Assembly (NCBI GenBank): GCA_030248295.1
Contig: JASANH010001724.1
Span: 248,001-312,000 of the forward strand
Direction: 5' to 3'
Length of the DNA: 64,000 nt
Origin: Mesodorylaimus sp. YZB2_4
Taxonomy: Eukaryota > Nematoda > Enoplea > Dorylaimida > Dorylaimidae
Shown: positions 22,090-35,104 of the stretch, piece after piece
Position numbering within the stretch: position 1 is the first letter of the stretch
How the letters are laid out: the number at the start of each line of letters is the position of its first letter
The notes under the pieces: model-generated
What the model saw: the letters and a program-made list of their open reading frames with translations, nothing else
What the model was told of the DNA's origin: nothing
The model's database searches: none
Made by a program: the position numbers and the translations under genes

Positions 22090-24002
22090 GGAAAGGTATG
22101 TCAAGGCCACCTTGCGATTAGACAAGTAATATCAGCTCAAGTCATCGAGTCTACTAAACGCACGCACACCATCCAAGTATTGGCGTGTCAGAGCTGAGGC
22201 GAAAACTGTGTGTTATCTATGCTCTAGATGTGGATCGTACTGGTCGTAGGTGCATCGAGCGCACCTTCCCCTCTAGTGTTTTTATGACGCAAGCACTGTA
22301 CCTCAGCCGATACAGTAGCTCAAAGCCCATCACGCTCCCTGGAGAAAGGGTACTTTTTGAAGAATTGCTCCCACTCTTATCTTGCAAATTGCTTCTAACA
22401 AAAACATTACGGCAAATACATACACACAAACAGCACAGACAGAACTTCCTGCCCAACAATTTCCTGCCCAATTTAGCCCAACAAAACGTTGGTTTCTCAT
22501 CTGGTTCGGGGGCCAAATGCAAACGCTCCCATTCACGATCAGTCGAACGGGCCTGTTCAGGAATGGGCCCATTGTGCATATGACCCAGGTCCCTCGTGGG
22601 AGCCAAAAATTGTTACCTATAGTTCGCTACGGCAGCACTGTAGTTATGCTCAGGATGGTGAAACGACTTTAGGAAAAATTGTTTGGTTGCCCTTGAAACA
22701 TGAGTGCAATAGCGTTAACAGCACTACTTGCACAAATGAGAAGAGTATGAAAATACGTATTTATTAAAAGAAAAGATGTACTGACTGACTGATTTCTGAG
22801 TCTGTGAATTTTCAATTGGGCAGAGCATATTTGCCATACCTGAATACCCTACGCGGTATCATTAAGGTATTGGAAAAAGTGCTGGGCCCAATTTGGAGCT
22901 TGTTGAGGTATTTCTTAGAACTATTAAAATTACAGTGCGAAGTTTCAGAATTAATTTCCAAGTTCTTCCGTCTCGGGCGGCCCGAACGGAGACAGTCCCT
23001 TGGAGGTTTTCCATCTCTATTCGCAGAGACTGTCAGCTAGTAAAAAAATTCTTGGTGGTGCATGAAGATTCGTTGTCGGTTCCGATTTCGATCAACATTT
23101 TGTGTCTGATCAAGTTCAGGGTAGAGGTGAAAAACCCTAGTCTTTCAAACCTAAATACGTCTCCAGTATAGAACCATAGAAACTGACAAAGTGTGCTACA
23201 AGTCTAATAGGCTACAAACACCATGCCACAAAAACAAATTGCATAATTCAACGGTGCTTTCCACTGTCGAACAGGACATCCGCCTCCGTCCGTCATTCAG
23301 CACTCTTAACCTGTAACACCAGCTCTGCAAGATCTCCTTCTCGTTGTTTATACTAAGGTGGCTATTTTTGGATAGATCCTGCATAGGTATCGTCGTCCTT
23401 TAAGGCTTGGCACAGCTAACAGAAAAAAGATAGGAACCAGCGTTGGCGCCTGATCTCGGATTTGAAGGGCTGAGCTTGAAAACTGGACAAGTCCAGTTTT
23501 GCAGTTTTGAGTTGAAGCCATTAGAAAATTTTGATCCGACTCCGAAATCTGAGGAGCAATAGTATCTAAACCAGTTGAATATATGGATGTTGGTCGCATA
23601 TGCATGGGGCACGTCTGGATGTTTTAGTTTCGCACAAGTTTTTGGTAGTTTCGATTACATTGTACGCGTTTTTGCTTTTTCATGTTAGCCTTCACTTCAT
23701 TATCTTCGAAATAGGTTTGCACTCTCAGCGGCAAAAATATCTTAAATAACTTTAGGATGCAACTGTAAAGTAAACAGGATACAGGACGCGGATTTCGTAC
23801 AGAAGGCACTCATGTGTGTTGTCGAAAATGGAAAAGCGCCTGACTTGTCTGCGATGACGTCTCATTCCATCCCCTTTCTAAGAGGTCAATAACGCGCAGT
23901 CTGCAGTGTGAACTGGTAAAAGTTCTGTTTAGTATCTAGCCCCACATAGAAGGTGGTACTTGAGTTTCTCGTCTCGTTACATCATTTTGACTGTTTTCAA
24001 CG
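22090..24002. other. Non-genic stretch upstream of the epimerase gene
   Basis: Several overlapping frames with no recognisable motif. It presumably includes the promoter of the epimerase gene at its right end, but no core element stands out. Confidence 0.4.
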
Positions 24003-25967
<1,965 letters not shown>

Positions 25968-26631
25968 TAGTTAAGATCAAATTCAATAATGCTGGGTTGC
26001 ATATGGTAACAAAGGAGCTTTTTTAAACACGAGAAAGGTTTCTCGAGATAAATTATTCTAATAGCTCCAATTTTTTTGCATAAACACAGAATAGTTGGTA
26101 GGTTTTGGGAGCAACGTAGTAAATGCGAAGTTTGAAGCATTAAGATGTGGTTGCTGATAAAAGTACTGTTCTATCGAATGACGACATTTTGCAGCAAAAC
26201 ACGCGATCAGAATTTTCGCTCCGACATGCAGGGTCCAACTTCCGTCCGTCCAAGTTTATAGAAACTGTGCAGATACAAGTCAAGAACTTGAAACAATCGA
26301 ACAGTCGTCCACATGCGCGCCAAAAAAATATACGAATCGATAGGTTGGTTGATCATTCGCTGAACATTCATCTTGCCCAACGAGTAAACTATCAGAATTT
26401 GGTAGCGATGGAATTTTGTCTTTCTCACATGTTCGTATTTGCGCAAGTCCTCTGCATCCTACCCTACAGAGAGTATGTCTTCACGATCACTCTAGTCCCA
26501 AGACCATTTTCAGACTTGCTGTATGCACATTACTCACGTGAAATGAGTGACTGAACTGACGGAATTCCTCTCCCCATCTCCCGCATAAACAGCGCAGTAA
26601 CAGGGGAGCATAGCTTCAACTGCAAATATGG

Positions 26632-27110
26632 CACACCTGGTCGCCGCTCCAGCCCACTAGACCATTTCTATGAAACTTGGTACCCGAAAACGTACGCTCG
26701 TGCCTCGCCAAAAAGTCTCGACTTTACTCTGTAACCATGCTCATCATGTTCATGTTCATCTTTTACCACATCACCAAGCATATGCGCTCTCCAGGATGAA
26801 GGGACACATTTTACTCGAAATGATTTACCGGCTTGCGAGTCGAACACTCGCCCGTAACTGCGCACCTGGCAGACGCCTAGCCCACCAGGCCACGAGGCCG
26901 GCGGGTGCCCATGCGAAGCGAGATCACAACGAGGCTCGGTGATTGGGTCAGCAAGTTTGGATAGGGTGATGATCAGTGGGAAGGGAAAATACAAGGTTTG
27001 ACTTCGCTGCTGATTTGATTTTGAGTTCAACTCGTTAGTTACTCGGAGGGTCGTAGGCTGCTCGACAGATAGTACAATACAGCATAATAAATCCCCCTGT
27101 AAATTAAATT
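26632..27110 (+). pseudogene. Inverted partial copy of the 3' end of the orphan secreted-protein gene
   Basis: From about 26632 to 26718 the plus strand repeats the last roughly 28 codons of the gene at 20885-21904 with very few changes, ending in a different stop. After an interruption of about 195 bp the match resumes at about 26919 (GATCACAACG). It continues more weakly through DNA corresponding to that gene's 3' flank (about 20700-20880). No upstream exon, signal peptide or promoter accompanies it, so it is a non-coding fragment. Confidence 0.8.
26725..26918 (-). mobile_element. tRNA-derived SINE inserted in the duplicated fragment
   Basis: Interrupts the match between the two copies of the secreted-protein 3' region. 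Read on the minus strand it has an A-box-like TGGCCTGGTGGGC and, about 40 nt on, a B-box-like TGTTCGACTCGC, the internal pol III promoter spacing of a tRNA. The acceptor stem does not pair cleanly, so it is a SINE rather than a working tRNA gene. Confidence 0.6.
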
Positions 27111-27625
27111 CTGGGTGTTGGGCGAAACTAGGTTGAAGTCGAAACATAATATGTGCCACTCCTTCCACACTCTGCAGCCAGACCGATATTAGCAGTGTCA
27201 ACATTTATTAACAAGATACATGTTTTTGACTCGTACATCCAACACTCCTGGTATTGTTGTCTAATTGCGTCAACTATTTCACAAAAAGTGCCTTGAGCGA
27301 TAGACAGTGGAAACCATGGTTATTCACTGACTAAATAAAACTTTCCACGTTTCGCCGTTTTAAATAAGTGCGACCACCAGCTGCCCAGAACCAATGAAAA
27401 AACTTGTAGCCAACGGAATAGATGAAAAAAATTAGCGTGAATAGGCTTACATAAATCACATGAAACTTGAGCCCTGAACTACTGCGCTCGTGGCTCTACA
27501 CAGCTAAACACGCATCACAAACCACATCAATTATGGAAGGGCGCCTCCAACCCAATTTTTCGAAATAGTGTATGAGCAAGAAATACTACGGCACAAAAAA
27601 TGGTCGCTGAATCTTGACGATGTCA
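27111..27625. other. Non-genic stretch
   Basis: I see nothing beyond possible residual similarity to the 3' flank of the secreted-protein gene at its left end. Confidence 0.4.
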
Positions 27626-28382
27626 TCATTTCCGTTGAATCTTGGCCTTGGGCCCTTGCGCCTTCGGCATTCCTCGTTTTCTCTTTTGGGTTATTGTCTC
27701 TCTAGTTCCTCCGAGTTTGATGCACTGTAATGCCGAAACTGCTTCGTCAGTCGGCTTTTGTTCCAACACCTTAGTGAACATTTCGAACAATGCTATAACC
27801 TTTCCGTTTGTTTCTCCATCTCCCCTTAAAATAATTCCTTCGGGGAAAAAATGTTTGAAAAGCTTCTCGAGGCTGTACCATGTATGCTGATTATTCGGTG
27901 CGTTGCTGAGCTTAAACGCCTGAGCCAGTCTTAAAAAGTCCCCGAACAGAATACAGTATCATTGAGGACGGGATGAGTGTCCATGCCGTATTTCTGTAGC
28001 CAGCACTTCAACCTCTGCTCCTTGTGTCCATTCGCGAAATGTGCCACCAGGACTAACATAGCGTGACCAATTTTTGTTTTCTCCTTTTCCAAAAACTCCA
28101 AAAATAATTGGAGCGCACGTTTTTCCGGCATTGTGTTCCTGACTATGGCACCGTATCTTTCCAGAACTTCACAACCATTTTCCAGCATTATTTTTTTGAA
28201 ACCGGTTAGTTTTGTGGTCTGAAGAGAGATTTGATTCACGGGCATAATACTCTGAGTAAAACGACTGCTTGATGATAAAGCGGCGATTTGCAATGCATCA
28301 TATGTGTCGCTGTATTCCAACGTGTAGGCAATAAAATGAAATCTGCCACGCGCAGAGTTGTTGGAAATTGTCTGATATGTTC
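27626..28382 (-). pseudogene. Degenerate DEDDh exonuclease paralogue
   Basis: Homologous through its length to the catalytic exon of the gene at 30461-31774. An acceptor (TTTATAG) precedes the exon at 28382. Relative to the intact copy, ExoI YDIEH has become YTLEY (Asp lost). ExoII AHHGNAVDSRK has become AHFANGHKEQR (Asp lost). ExoIII HNALDD is absent. A net +2/-1 frameshift near 27945 creates a stop; beyond it the frame resumes with FGDFLRLAQAF and a C-terminus ending at 27626. Upstream exons were not found. It is either a pseudogene or, less likely, a pseudo-enzyme with an unrecognised intron. Confidence 0.75.
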
Positions 28383-28399
28383 CTATAAAGCGCAAAAAT

Positions 28400-29002
28400 G
28401 AAATTAACCATTGCCAGGATCATCAAACAAAAAATCCGACGATCAGTCCAGATTCGGCTAACATAAGCGGATGAAATCGCGGCGTCATGTCTGCGCACAC
28501 CCGATCATACACAATATAATAATGTTCAGTGTATAAGGTCATTTGATAAAATTGGTTCCAGTTTGTGGCTTATTTTCACTGTTTAAATTATTTTCCAAGC
28601 TCAATTCCTCGTGATCAGGCACACATTAGATCCATTACAAATCAAACTCATTGCTGTAAGAACAGTAGTTCGAGTATTGTTTAACTGGCGTGAGCGCATG
28701 GTGGAAAACCGCTGGCAGAACTGCTGGATGCTCGAAACCGACTAAAGAAATGGGAAGCGCAAAAAAGGCGGCATAGAGTGCGAGGCTACAGCTTGCGGCC
28801 ATGGCTAGAGCAACTACTGCATTCTTGTACCGCGGCCAAATGTCCTACTCCTAGGCTATCATCACTTCTCTCATAGAACCTCTGGGCCATCTTTAAACAT
28901 GCTAAATTTTAGTTCACCCCGCATCAGCAAAGTATTGGGGAGTGCATCATTATTGCACGACTAGTAGGCCTAGATATGTTATTGGCTGGAATATGCATTG
29001 AA
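28400..29002. other. Non-genic stretch
   Basis: No supportable gene. Any 5' exons of the degenerate exonuclease copy would lie here, but none are recognisable. Confidence 0.4.
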
Positions 29003-29437
29003 TCATTTTGAAAGCCTGTACCTACCACTAGTCTGCGGGAACAAATGGCCAATTCCGTGATCATGGCTGAAATATCCTGATGGATATTGCGTTGATCGTA
29101 GGTTCAGGCCCTCCCTCTCCTCTTCTCCGATCTCTTCCAAGAAGCGGCGTTTCTTCTCCTCCTCCTCGATCTCTTCCAAAAAGAGACGCTCCTTCTCCTC
29201 CTCCTCGATCTCTTCCAAGAAGAGACGCTCCTTCTCCTCCTCCTCGATCTCCTCCATCATGAGACGCTCCCTCTCGCCATTGTCCATGTTCTCCCACACA
29301 AGACTCTCTCTCTCCTGGTCTTGGAGCTGTTCCCAATACATCCAGTCAAAATTTCCTCCATCTCCGAAGCCAGAGCATTGTGCGAGCTTCACAAATGATC
29401 TTGAGTTTTTTGAATGTGCTTCGCCTTCTCGTTCCAT
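29003..29437 (-). CDS. Glu-rich 13-residue-repeat protein, possible gene
   Basis: ATG-initiated frame of 144 codons. After about 50 unremarkable residues it has tandem 13-residue units (FLEEIEEEEKERL) encoded by 39-bp DNA repeats at about 29115-29270. It then ends in a non-repetitive tail. The repeats predict a highly acidic coiled-coil or single alpha helix. Family not recognised. A composition-biased tandem repeat can keep a frame open by chance, so coding status is uncertain. Confidence 0.35.
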   Translation of the reverse strand: MEREGEAHSKNSRSFVKLAQCSGFGDGGNFDWMYWEQLQDQERESLVWENMDNGERERLMMEEIEEEEKERLFLEEIEEEEKERLFLEEIEEEEKKRRFLEEIGEEEREGLNLRSTQYPSGYFSHDHGIGHLFPQTSGRYRLSK

Positions 29438-29439
29438 AC

Positions 29440-30460
29440 CACAGTAATGAGAAAATCAAAATTTCTTCAATTTTCTGTTTTTGACTTGACTAACAGACAG
29501 CCTCCAAGCAGATTATCGTTGAACTTTTGTCAAAAACCCTGCAAGTATAAGTTTCAAGTCAATAGCCACCGAGAAATAAGCCTCAGCGTGTTATGAGGCG
29601 TAAGTAAGCGCCTTGTAGCACTTTCAAAGTGACAACGAAAACAAACAGTCCAGCGACGACAACCGCGACAGGTTTTTTATCCTCTAACAGCAAACGAAGC
29701 GGCAGAAGACTGTCAACACTTTCCATATTGAGGACACATCATTTACCGACCACCGCCTGACACCTCTATCAAGGCTGACTAGATGACCTCGCGGACGAGG
29801 AGGATCTGGAAGACGATAAAAAAGTGTTGTGCTCACCAGAGTGGCTGGCTGTCACGAGCTGTAACTTGGACCCATCCAGTTGAGATGAACCGTTTCGATA
29901 AAGCACTCTCGTCTGAACAGGGATCGGCTGCATTGTCAGTACGTACAGCATCATATGGCTGCACCATGCTGCTAGCCAGCAATAGAATCACTATAGTTTT
30001 GTCCTCGCTAACTGCCGGTAGAACTTGTTTTCCAGACGCAGACGGGATTTGCTCAACAAAGTTATGAAACTATGTGTCTAGTCAACCAGCGCTGCCATCC
30101 GTTTAGGGCAGTTTCTATTTGGCGGTAGAAACGTTACCGCTAGCTGCAAAGATAATAGGACATCCCGTCACACGTCAAGATATTTTAAAGCCACATATCT
30201 GTTTGCTTGCGCGAGTGGGCGTCTCCGTCTGATCAACTAGATTTTTCAAGGTTTTTAATTACACATTGCCGGAAAAAGTCTTTTTCAAGGTCACACGATC
30301 ACGATTTCGCACTGACACCATGAGAAACAAATTTCAGGCTGGGACCAACATGGCCGGAGGCAATGACGTTTTGAAGTGTTCTAACAATACTGACACCAAA
30401 ATCATCACACATAACCTCCAAAAACAGATAGTCTCATTCTCTCGCTCAAATGCTTTGTCC
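29440..30460. other. Non-genic stretch
   Basis: Overlapping short frames only; no motif or splice-supported exon seen. Confidence 0.4.
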
Positions 30461-31774
30461 TCAAGCCATTTCCTTTGGTTTCCGTGTTTTCGGCTCCAGG
30501 ACATGGTCCAAATCAATAAATTTTAGCGCCACCAGAACTTTTTCGATCGGCCATTCTTGGAAGACGAGGTTTAAAATCTTGTAAAGGGCTTGACTATCGT
30601 CGAGTGCGTTGTGCGTTTTGCCAAACGTGTCCCCAGGGAAGAAATGATTGAACAATTTTTCTAGGCCATAATAACCAAGCCTTCGATCTGGAGCCCCACC
30701 AAATCTTAGAGTTTGCGCCATTGTTAAACTATCTCCAAAAATCACGCTTTCCAAAACAGGATGATGATGAAGATCCAACTGTTTAATCCAATAGACAATT
30801 TTACGAGAATCTACTGCATTCCCATGATGCGCTACGAGAGCCAAGGTTTCTTTTCCTGATCGCACTTTGAGATCAGATAGATATTCCAAAAAAGCCATTA
30901 GAGCCGATTTCAGATCGACCGTATCCTCGATTGGATAATCATTTTGCATGAGAACAATTTTGTCGTTTCCCCATGTAAGTTTCTGAAAGCCATTAACTTT
31001 TGTGGCCCACCATGGCACATCGCCTCGAGGCATAATGTAACGATTGAATGTTCCAAATGACGAGACAGCAGCAATCTGAAGAATATCCCGGTGTGGATAT
31101 TGCCAGCAATGCTCAATATCGTATGCGACTAAGCAGATTTTATTGACAAAGTCACTGGCGTTGTTTTCGTGAATTTGTAATCCAAAGATTACTGAAATAA
31201 AGTACAGTAAGTGCCAGAAAAACTTGTCAATCACCTAATTTTGCTTTTATTCTACAGTTTAAACAGTAGGTTGTTCTGAGGCTTTAGAAGACCTATGTAC
31301 ATGGAGCGCAATGGGCAATTCTTACCTGCAAAACGATCAAAAATCGTGCTATCAATTGTGCATGGGACCAGGCTTGGCACACTTTGCTCGACTGATTTGC
31401 AATGATTGCATTCACTGCCTATGATTTAGAAAGAGATTTAAGAAAATGAATCAGCATGCCTCTCACCTACCAATAGCAAAGGACACAACTTTTTCTTGTA
31501 CCAGCAAGATTTGTGCAGGTTGCGCACATTCCATCACTTGATCCGTTTCATGAACTAGAATTGCCGATTTGGCTCCTGTGCCAACACAATTGTTGATTTG
31601 CAACTGATTTTCCATGCCTTCGAACGACGTTCTGGCCCGACTGAAATGCTTTTGCACAAAGCTGTTTATTGCTTTACAAAAAGGAGCTCGCAATAAATTG
31701 GTTATTTTGAGCAGGATGTGCCAACTACGTGCAGACCAGTTTGACAGGCGGAGTTGATCAGTTGAATAAATCAT
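30461..31774 (-). CDS. DEDDh-type 3'-5' exonuclease-domain protein
   Basis: Three exons (31471-31774, 31326-31418, 30461-31191), phases agreeing, 375 residues. The C-terminal two thirds is an RNase-T/TREX-like exonuclease domain with all five catalytic positions: ExoI YDIEH (Asp, Glu), ExoII LVAHHGNAVDSRK (Asp) and ExoIII THNALDDSQAL (His, Asp). These enzymes remove nucleotides from 3' ends of DNA or RNA with two metal ions; the substrate here is unknown. The N-terminal exons encode about 130 residues I do not recognise, with a Cys cluster (SECNHC) just before the domain. The first Met at 31774 is followed by no clear signal peptide, although an upstream exon is possible. The longest intron is 134 nt. 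A decayed paralogue lies 2 kb downstream at 27626-28382. Confidence 0.85.
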
Positions 31775-31779
31775 ATCTT

Positions 31780-32407
31780 ACTTGGCAAATCTTCAGTCAA
31801 TTAATTCCAAGGACACATTTTTTGGTGAAAATATATTGTTGTTAAACTGAGGAGAGCCCCAACTTACTCAAGGTCGAACGAGCCTGACTTTATCGCCTCG
31901 GAGGAAAATTGCGCAGAAAGCGCCTAACTTAAATGGATTGCAACGTAGCTTGAACAATTCCTCCTTATTTTTTAGTTGTCAGCCAGAAACCAAGATGCAC
32001 TCTGGGTGTAAGAAATGAGTTTGTGTCGATTCACTGATATATTTTAAGCCAGTTAGTTTCAGTCAACAAAGAGTACGAAGGTGGATTACACAACTCCGCA
32101 GGATGTAAAACTGCTCCGTCATATCGAAAATTTTGTTACGAATAAAGAGGTTCTGACAAAGCGCCTCGTTCATGTTGTCAAAAGTCCAATCTTCGAGTTT
32201 AAACTCCCGCCGTTTTTTATCCCACACATGAACAGCAGGTACGGCGCGTGGTCTCGCCACGTATAGTCGCCGCCACGTGCATCTGGGCAAGATATTTCTA
32301 CTGGCAGGTAACCACATGGCGCTGTCGGCATGTAACTGGGTGTCTTTGAGTATTTCGCCAAGTTACCAACTGGAATTGGGGCTGTTGGAGGGGCTGTAAA
32401 CTCTGCT
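31780..32407. other. Intergenic region between divergent genes
   Basis: Separates the minus-strand exonuclease gene from the plus-strand QSOX-like gene, so it probably holds both promoters. The last 60 bp resemble the DNA just upstream of the second QSOX-like copy (about 59420-59478), marking the duplicated unit as extending into the 5' flank. Confidence 0.5.
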
Positions 32408-33658
32408 ATGCATAGTGCATTTTGTCGGTTTCCAGTTCTTGCATGTTTCCTGATTGCAATGGCTTCCAGTCTATACTCGCCTAATGATCATTGCCTTCAA
32501 ATTACGACGTCCAAAGAATTTAATAATTTAGTGTACAAAAAACCGAATGCATTTTTCATACAATTTTATTCCAGCAAAGATGCCAATTCTGTATCGTTCG
32601 CTGCAATTTGGAAAAAGTTAGCAACAAAGACTGGCGGTGAGAAAGTCACTTAAAAGAGCGATTCTGCATTTTGATCGTATTTTTTGTGATTTCAGCTTGG
32701 AAAGAAGTTGTGCAAATTGTGGCAGTCGATTGCGAATCGAGTTCGAACGCGGATCTGTGCAAGGAGCATAATATAAAGACATATCCCACCTTGAAAGTAG
32801 GGCTTTATTCAAAAGTTTTTGGGTTTCTTCATGCTTTATGTTTGCAGTATTTTAAATACCAAAGCTCGTCAGCCAATGATGGCCAAGTTTATGGAGGCAA
32901 TAAGAATACGGTGGAAGACTTGGAAGCGGCTGTCGCTCGTTTCGTTTTGGCTGATTTTGAAAAACAAAAGCCATCTAACTGGCCAAATTTTGTTTTAGCG
33001 CACGAGTAAGAGCCTGCTTTTATTCTTTTCTTGCATTTTTATTACAGTAAGATTGCTTGGTCTTTAGCAATAAACCAAGCGAAAATTTATGGAGTCAGGA
33101 GGCCCATTACATGGCTTTGGTTTTCGAACAGTACCCGAGCGGAGGTGCAGCCTGGGACAAAGTGCCCGTTGTTGGAGCGCTAATACTCTTGGATTTTTCA
33201 AATAACAAAAATATAATGGTTCGTCGTGGAACGAGCCGACATCAACTCGGTCGTGCTAATGACATTGGCGACTTCCCCGGTCTGCTTATGTTTAGCCGAT
33301 CTCACGAAGGGTCGCCTGTGTACAAATCGAGGTAGGTAACACCACATAAAACTTCTTTTCGGCTCTCGTTGCACATTTAAATGGTTCATCTGGCACGTAA
33401 TTTCACGATACTGGGTAGAATTGGGTGTAGATTTTGTATTATTCGCTAAGGATAGGGGCAGCTACCCTGTCGCCTGTGCAGCCTAATCTGTGTTCTCATG
33501 CGCAGGTGAATGCATGTAAAATTTGAGAGATGTATAAATTCTTTTTTTATAGGGTTGGCTTAACTCGAGACGAGATATTTACCAGGATTAATCGCTATAT
33601 GGACGTCACCAGCAAAGAGCACGGCCACGAGCGAACCCCGCCGCGAGATGATTTGTGA
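32408..33658 (+). CDS. Secreted QSOX-like thioredoxin-fold protein 1, redox cysteines lost
   Basis: Exons 32408-32636, 32696-32796, 32848-33005, 33068-33331 and 33553-33658 total 858 nt, exactly 285 codons plus stop. It has a signal peptide (MHSAFCRFPVLACFLIAMAS). The first thioredoxin-like domain has FFIQFYSSKDANSVSFAAIW where quiescin sulfhydryl oxidases have the WCGHC active site; both Cys are replaced. VAVDCESSSNADLC and IKTYPTLK follow, as in QSOX. The second redox-inactive thioredoxin-like domain matches QSOX in HYMALVFE, NIMVRRG and FPGLLMF. There is no ERV/ALR oxidase domain; the protein stops after DVTSKEHGHE. It is therefore a half-length QSOX relative, probably without oxidase activity and perhaps a binding or chaperone-like secreted protein. 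Its paralogue is at 59479. Confidence 0.85.
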
Positions 33659-33659
33659 T

Positions 33660-34472
33660 TTGCACAGGTGGTGGTCTCAAAGATTTATGCAGGAAAGGAC
33701 GCCATTTGTGAGTTTCAGATGGGTTTTTCAGAACATTAATTCTGTTTAATTTTGGTGCTACCAACGACTAAATGTCTTAAGAATTCGTTTTTAATTTCTT
33801 GGGTAGACGTATGCTAGGAAAGTATTTACTCGTGAATAGAAATATTTCTTTAGTGATAAACGAGCCAATAAAGGAAAAGCTGTGTTACACGCTCATCAAA
33901 TTTGGGGTCCCATATTCAACAGTACAGGGGTCCAGACCTGCAGCAGAAGTAATCCCCCCTCCCGCATCGACCAAAATTTCGAAAAATCCACGCAGCACGT
34001 CTAGCAGAAACGCTTTTTTATCTGATGACTGTGCAAAGAACAACGTACCAGGCTAACGAAGCCCAAGCCTAAACCTAGGGTAAACTAAAAAGCCGTGACA
34101 TGCAAAAAACGAACGAGATCCAGTAGCTGTGGCACGTCGACAGGCCTTCTCCCATCCCCGTCTGTAGATACTGTTGATAATATCAAGTCCTTCAACCGTC
34201 CGTACTTGACGATGAGGTCTGCGCCTGGTACTGCACACTGGTGCGCTAACAAATTTTTGCAGTGCGCAAAAATCGTGGTTCAGTATGGTTTTTGAGATTT
34301 TGGCGTTTACTGGCAAATAGAACCATATGCAAAAAATGCGTTTATCAGATTCCCCATCAAAGTCTGAGCAGACTCAGATGTTTATTTCCATATCAACGAT
34401 GTCTAGCGATCATCAGAATTCAAAAACAAGTAGTGCCCCCCTCCCCCCTACCCACCAATTGCATCCTAACGA
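33660..34472. other. Non-genic stretch
   Basis: 3' flank of the QSOX-like gene. Overlapping frames with no recognisable motif. Confidence 0.4.
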
Positions 34473-34985
34473 CTAGGCAGAAGCAATTAATTTTTCAATC
34501 AGTTCGCTCGGCAAATCCTCCCAAATAATTTTCAAGCGATCCAAATTCCTGAACTGAAAATCACGAAGGTTCTTGTCGCAATAAGCCCACAAATTGCCGA
34601 AATAATTTAAATCCGGTATCTGCGGAGGCCAATCAGCAATAAAACTTATCCCCTGCTCTTCTAACAAAGATATCGATGATTCAGATGTGAGGCAGGGTGC
34701 ACCATCTTGCATGTAGTGCAATCATCGTTGAGAAATGGCACCAGATGATCCTGCATAATTTCGTGATATACCCCGCTATTGATAGCAATCTTGGCTGGCG
34801 CTCGACCGACTCCTTCCCCACTAAAGCATAATCATACCATTACGCCAGGTGAATTCTTGATTGTTTTCACAGTGCAATCAGATCGATATTCTTCACCCTT
34901 TCTTCCAATGCATCTTTGGGGGTCATCGGAGATGATGCAGAATCTGCTTTCGTCGGACCAAACTACCAATTTCCAAAAGGCAGCC
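34473..34985 (-). pseudogene. Tc1/mariner transposase fragment (DDE domain)
   Basis: The minus strand reads VVWSDESRF, GEEYRSDCTVKTIKNSPGVMV and then, after a frameshift, MQDGAPCLTS and WPPQIPDLNYFGNLW. These are the hallmark Tc1-family blocks around the catalytic Asp and Glu positions. A stop replaces the Trp after GVMV, and a frame change separates the two halves, so it cannot make a working transposase. The N-terminal DNA-binding half is not seen. Confidence 0.9.
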
Positions 34986-35104
34986 TGACTCTTACTAGTA
35001 GCGGCCTAAGCGTACGTGCCGTACTCAAAACTCCATCCTGGCAGCTTTATGAGATCGGCTCAAGGCCAGTCCATTTAAGTAATTCCAAAGTGACTTACCT
35101 CTGA

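Noticed and set aside
26668..27204. 178-codon minus-strand ORF.
   Set aside because: It runs antisense through the duplicated 3' end of the secreted-protein gene and the inserted SINE.
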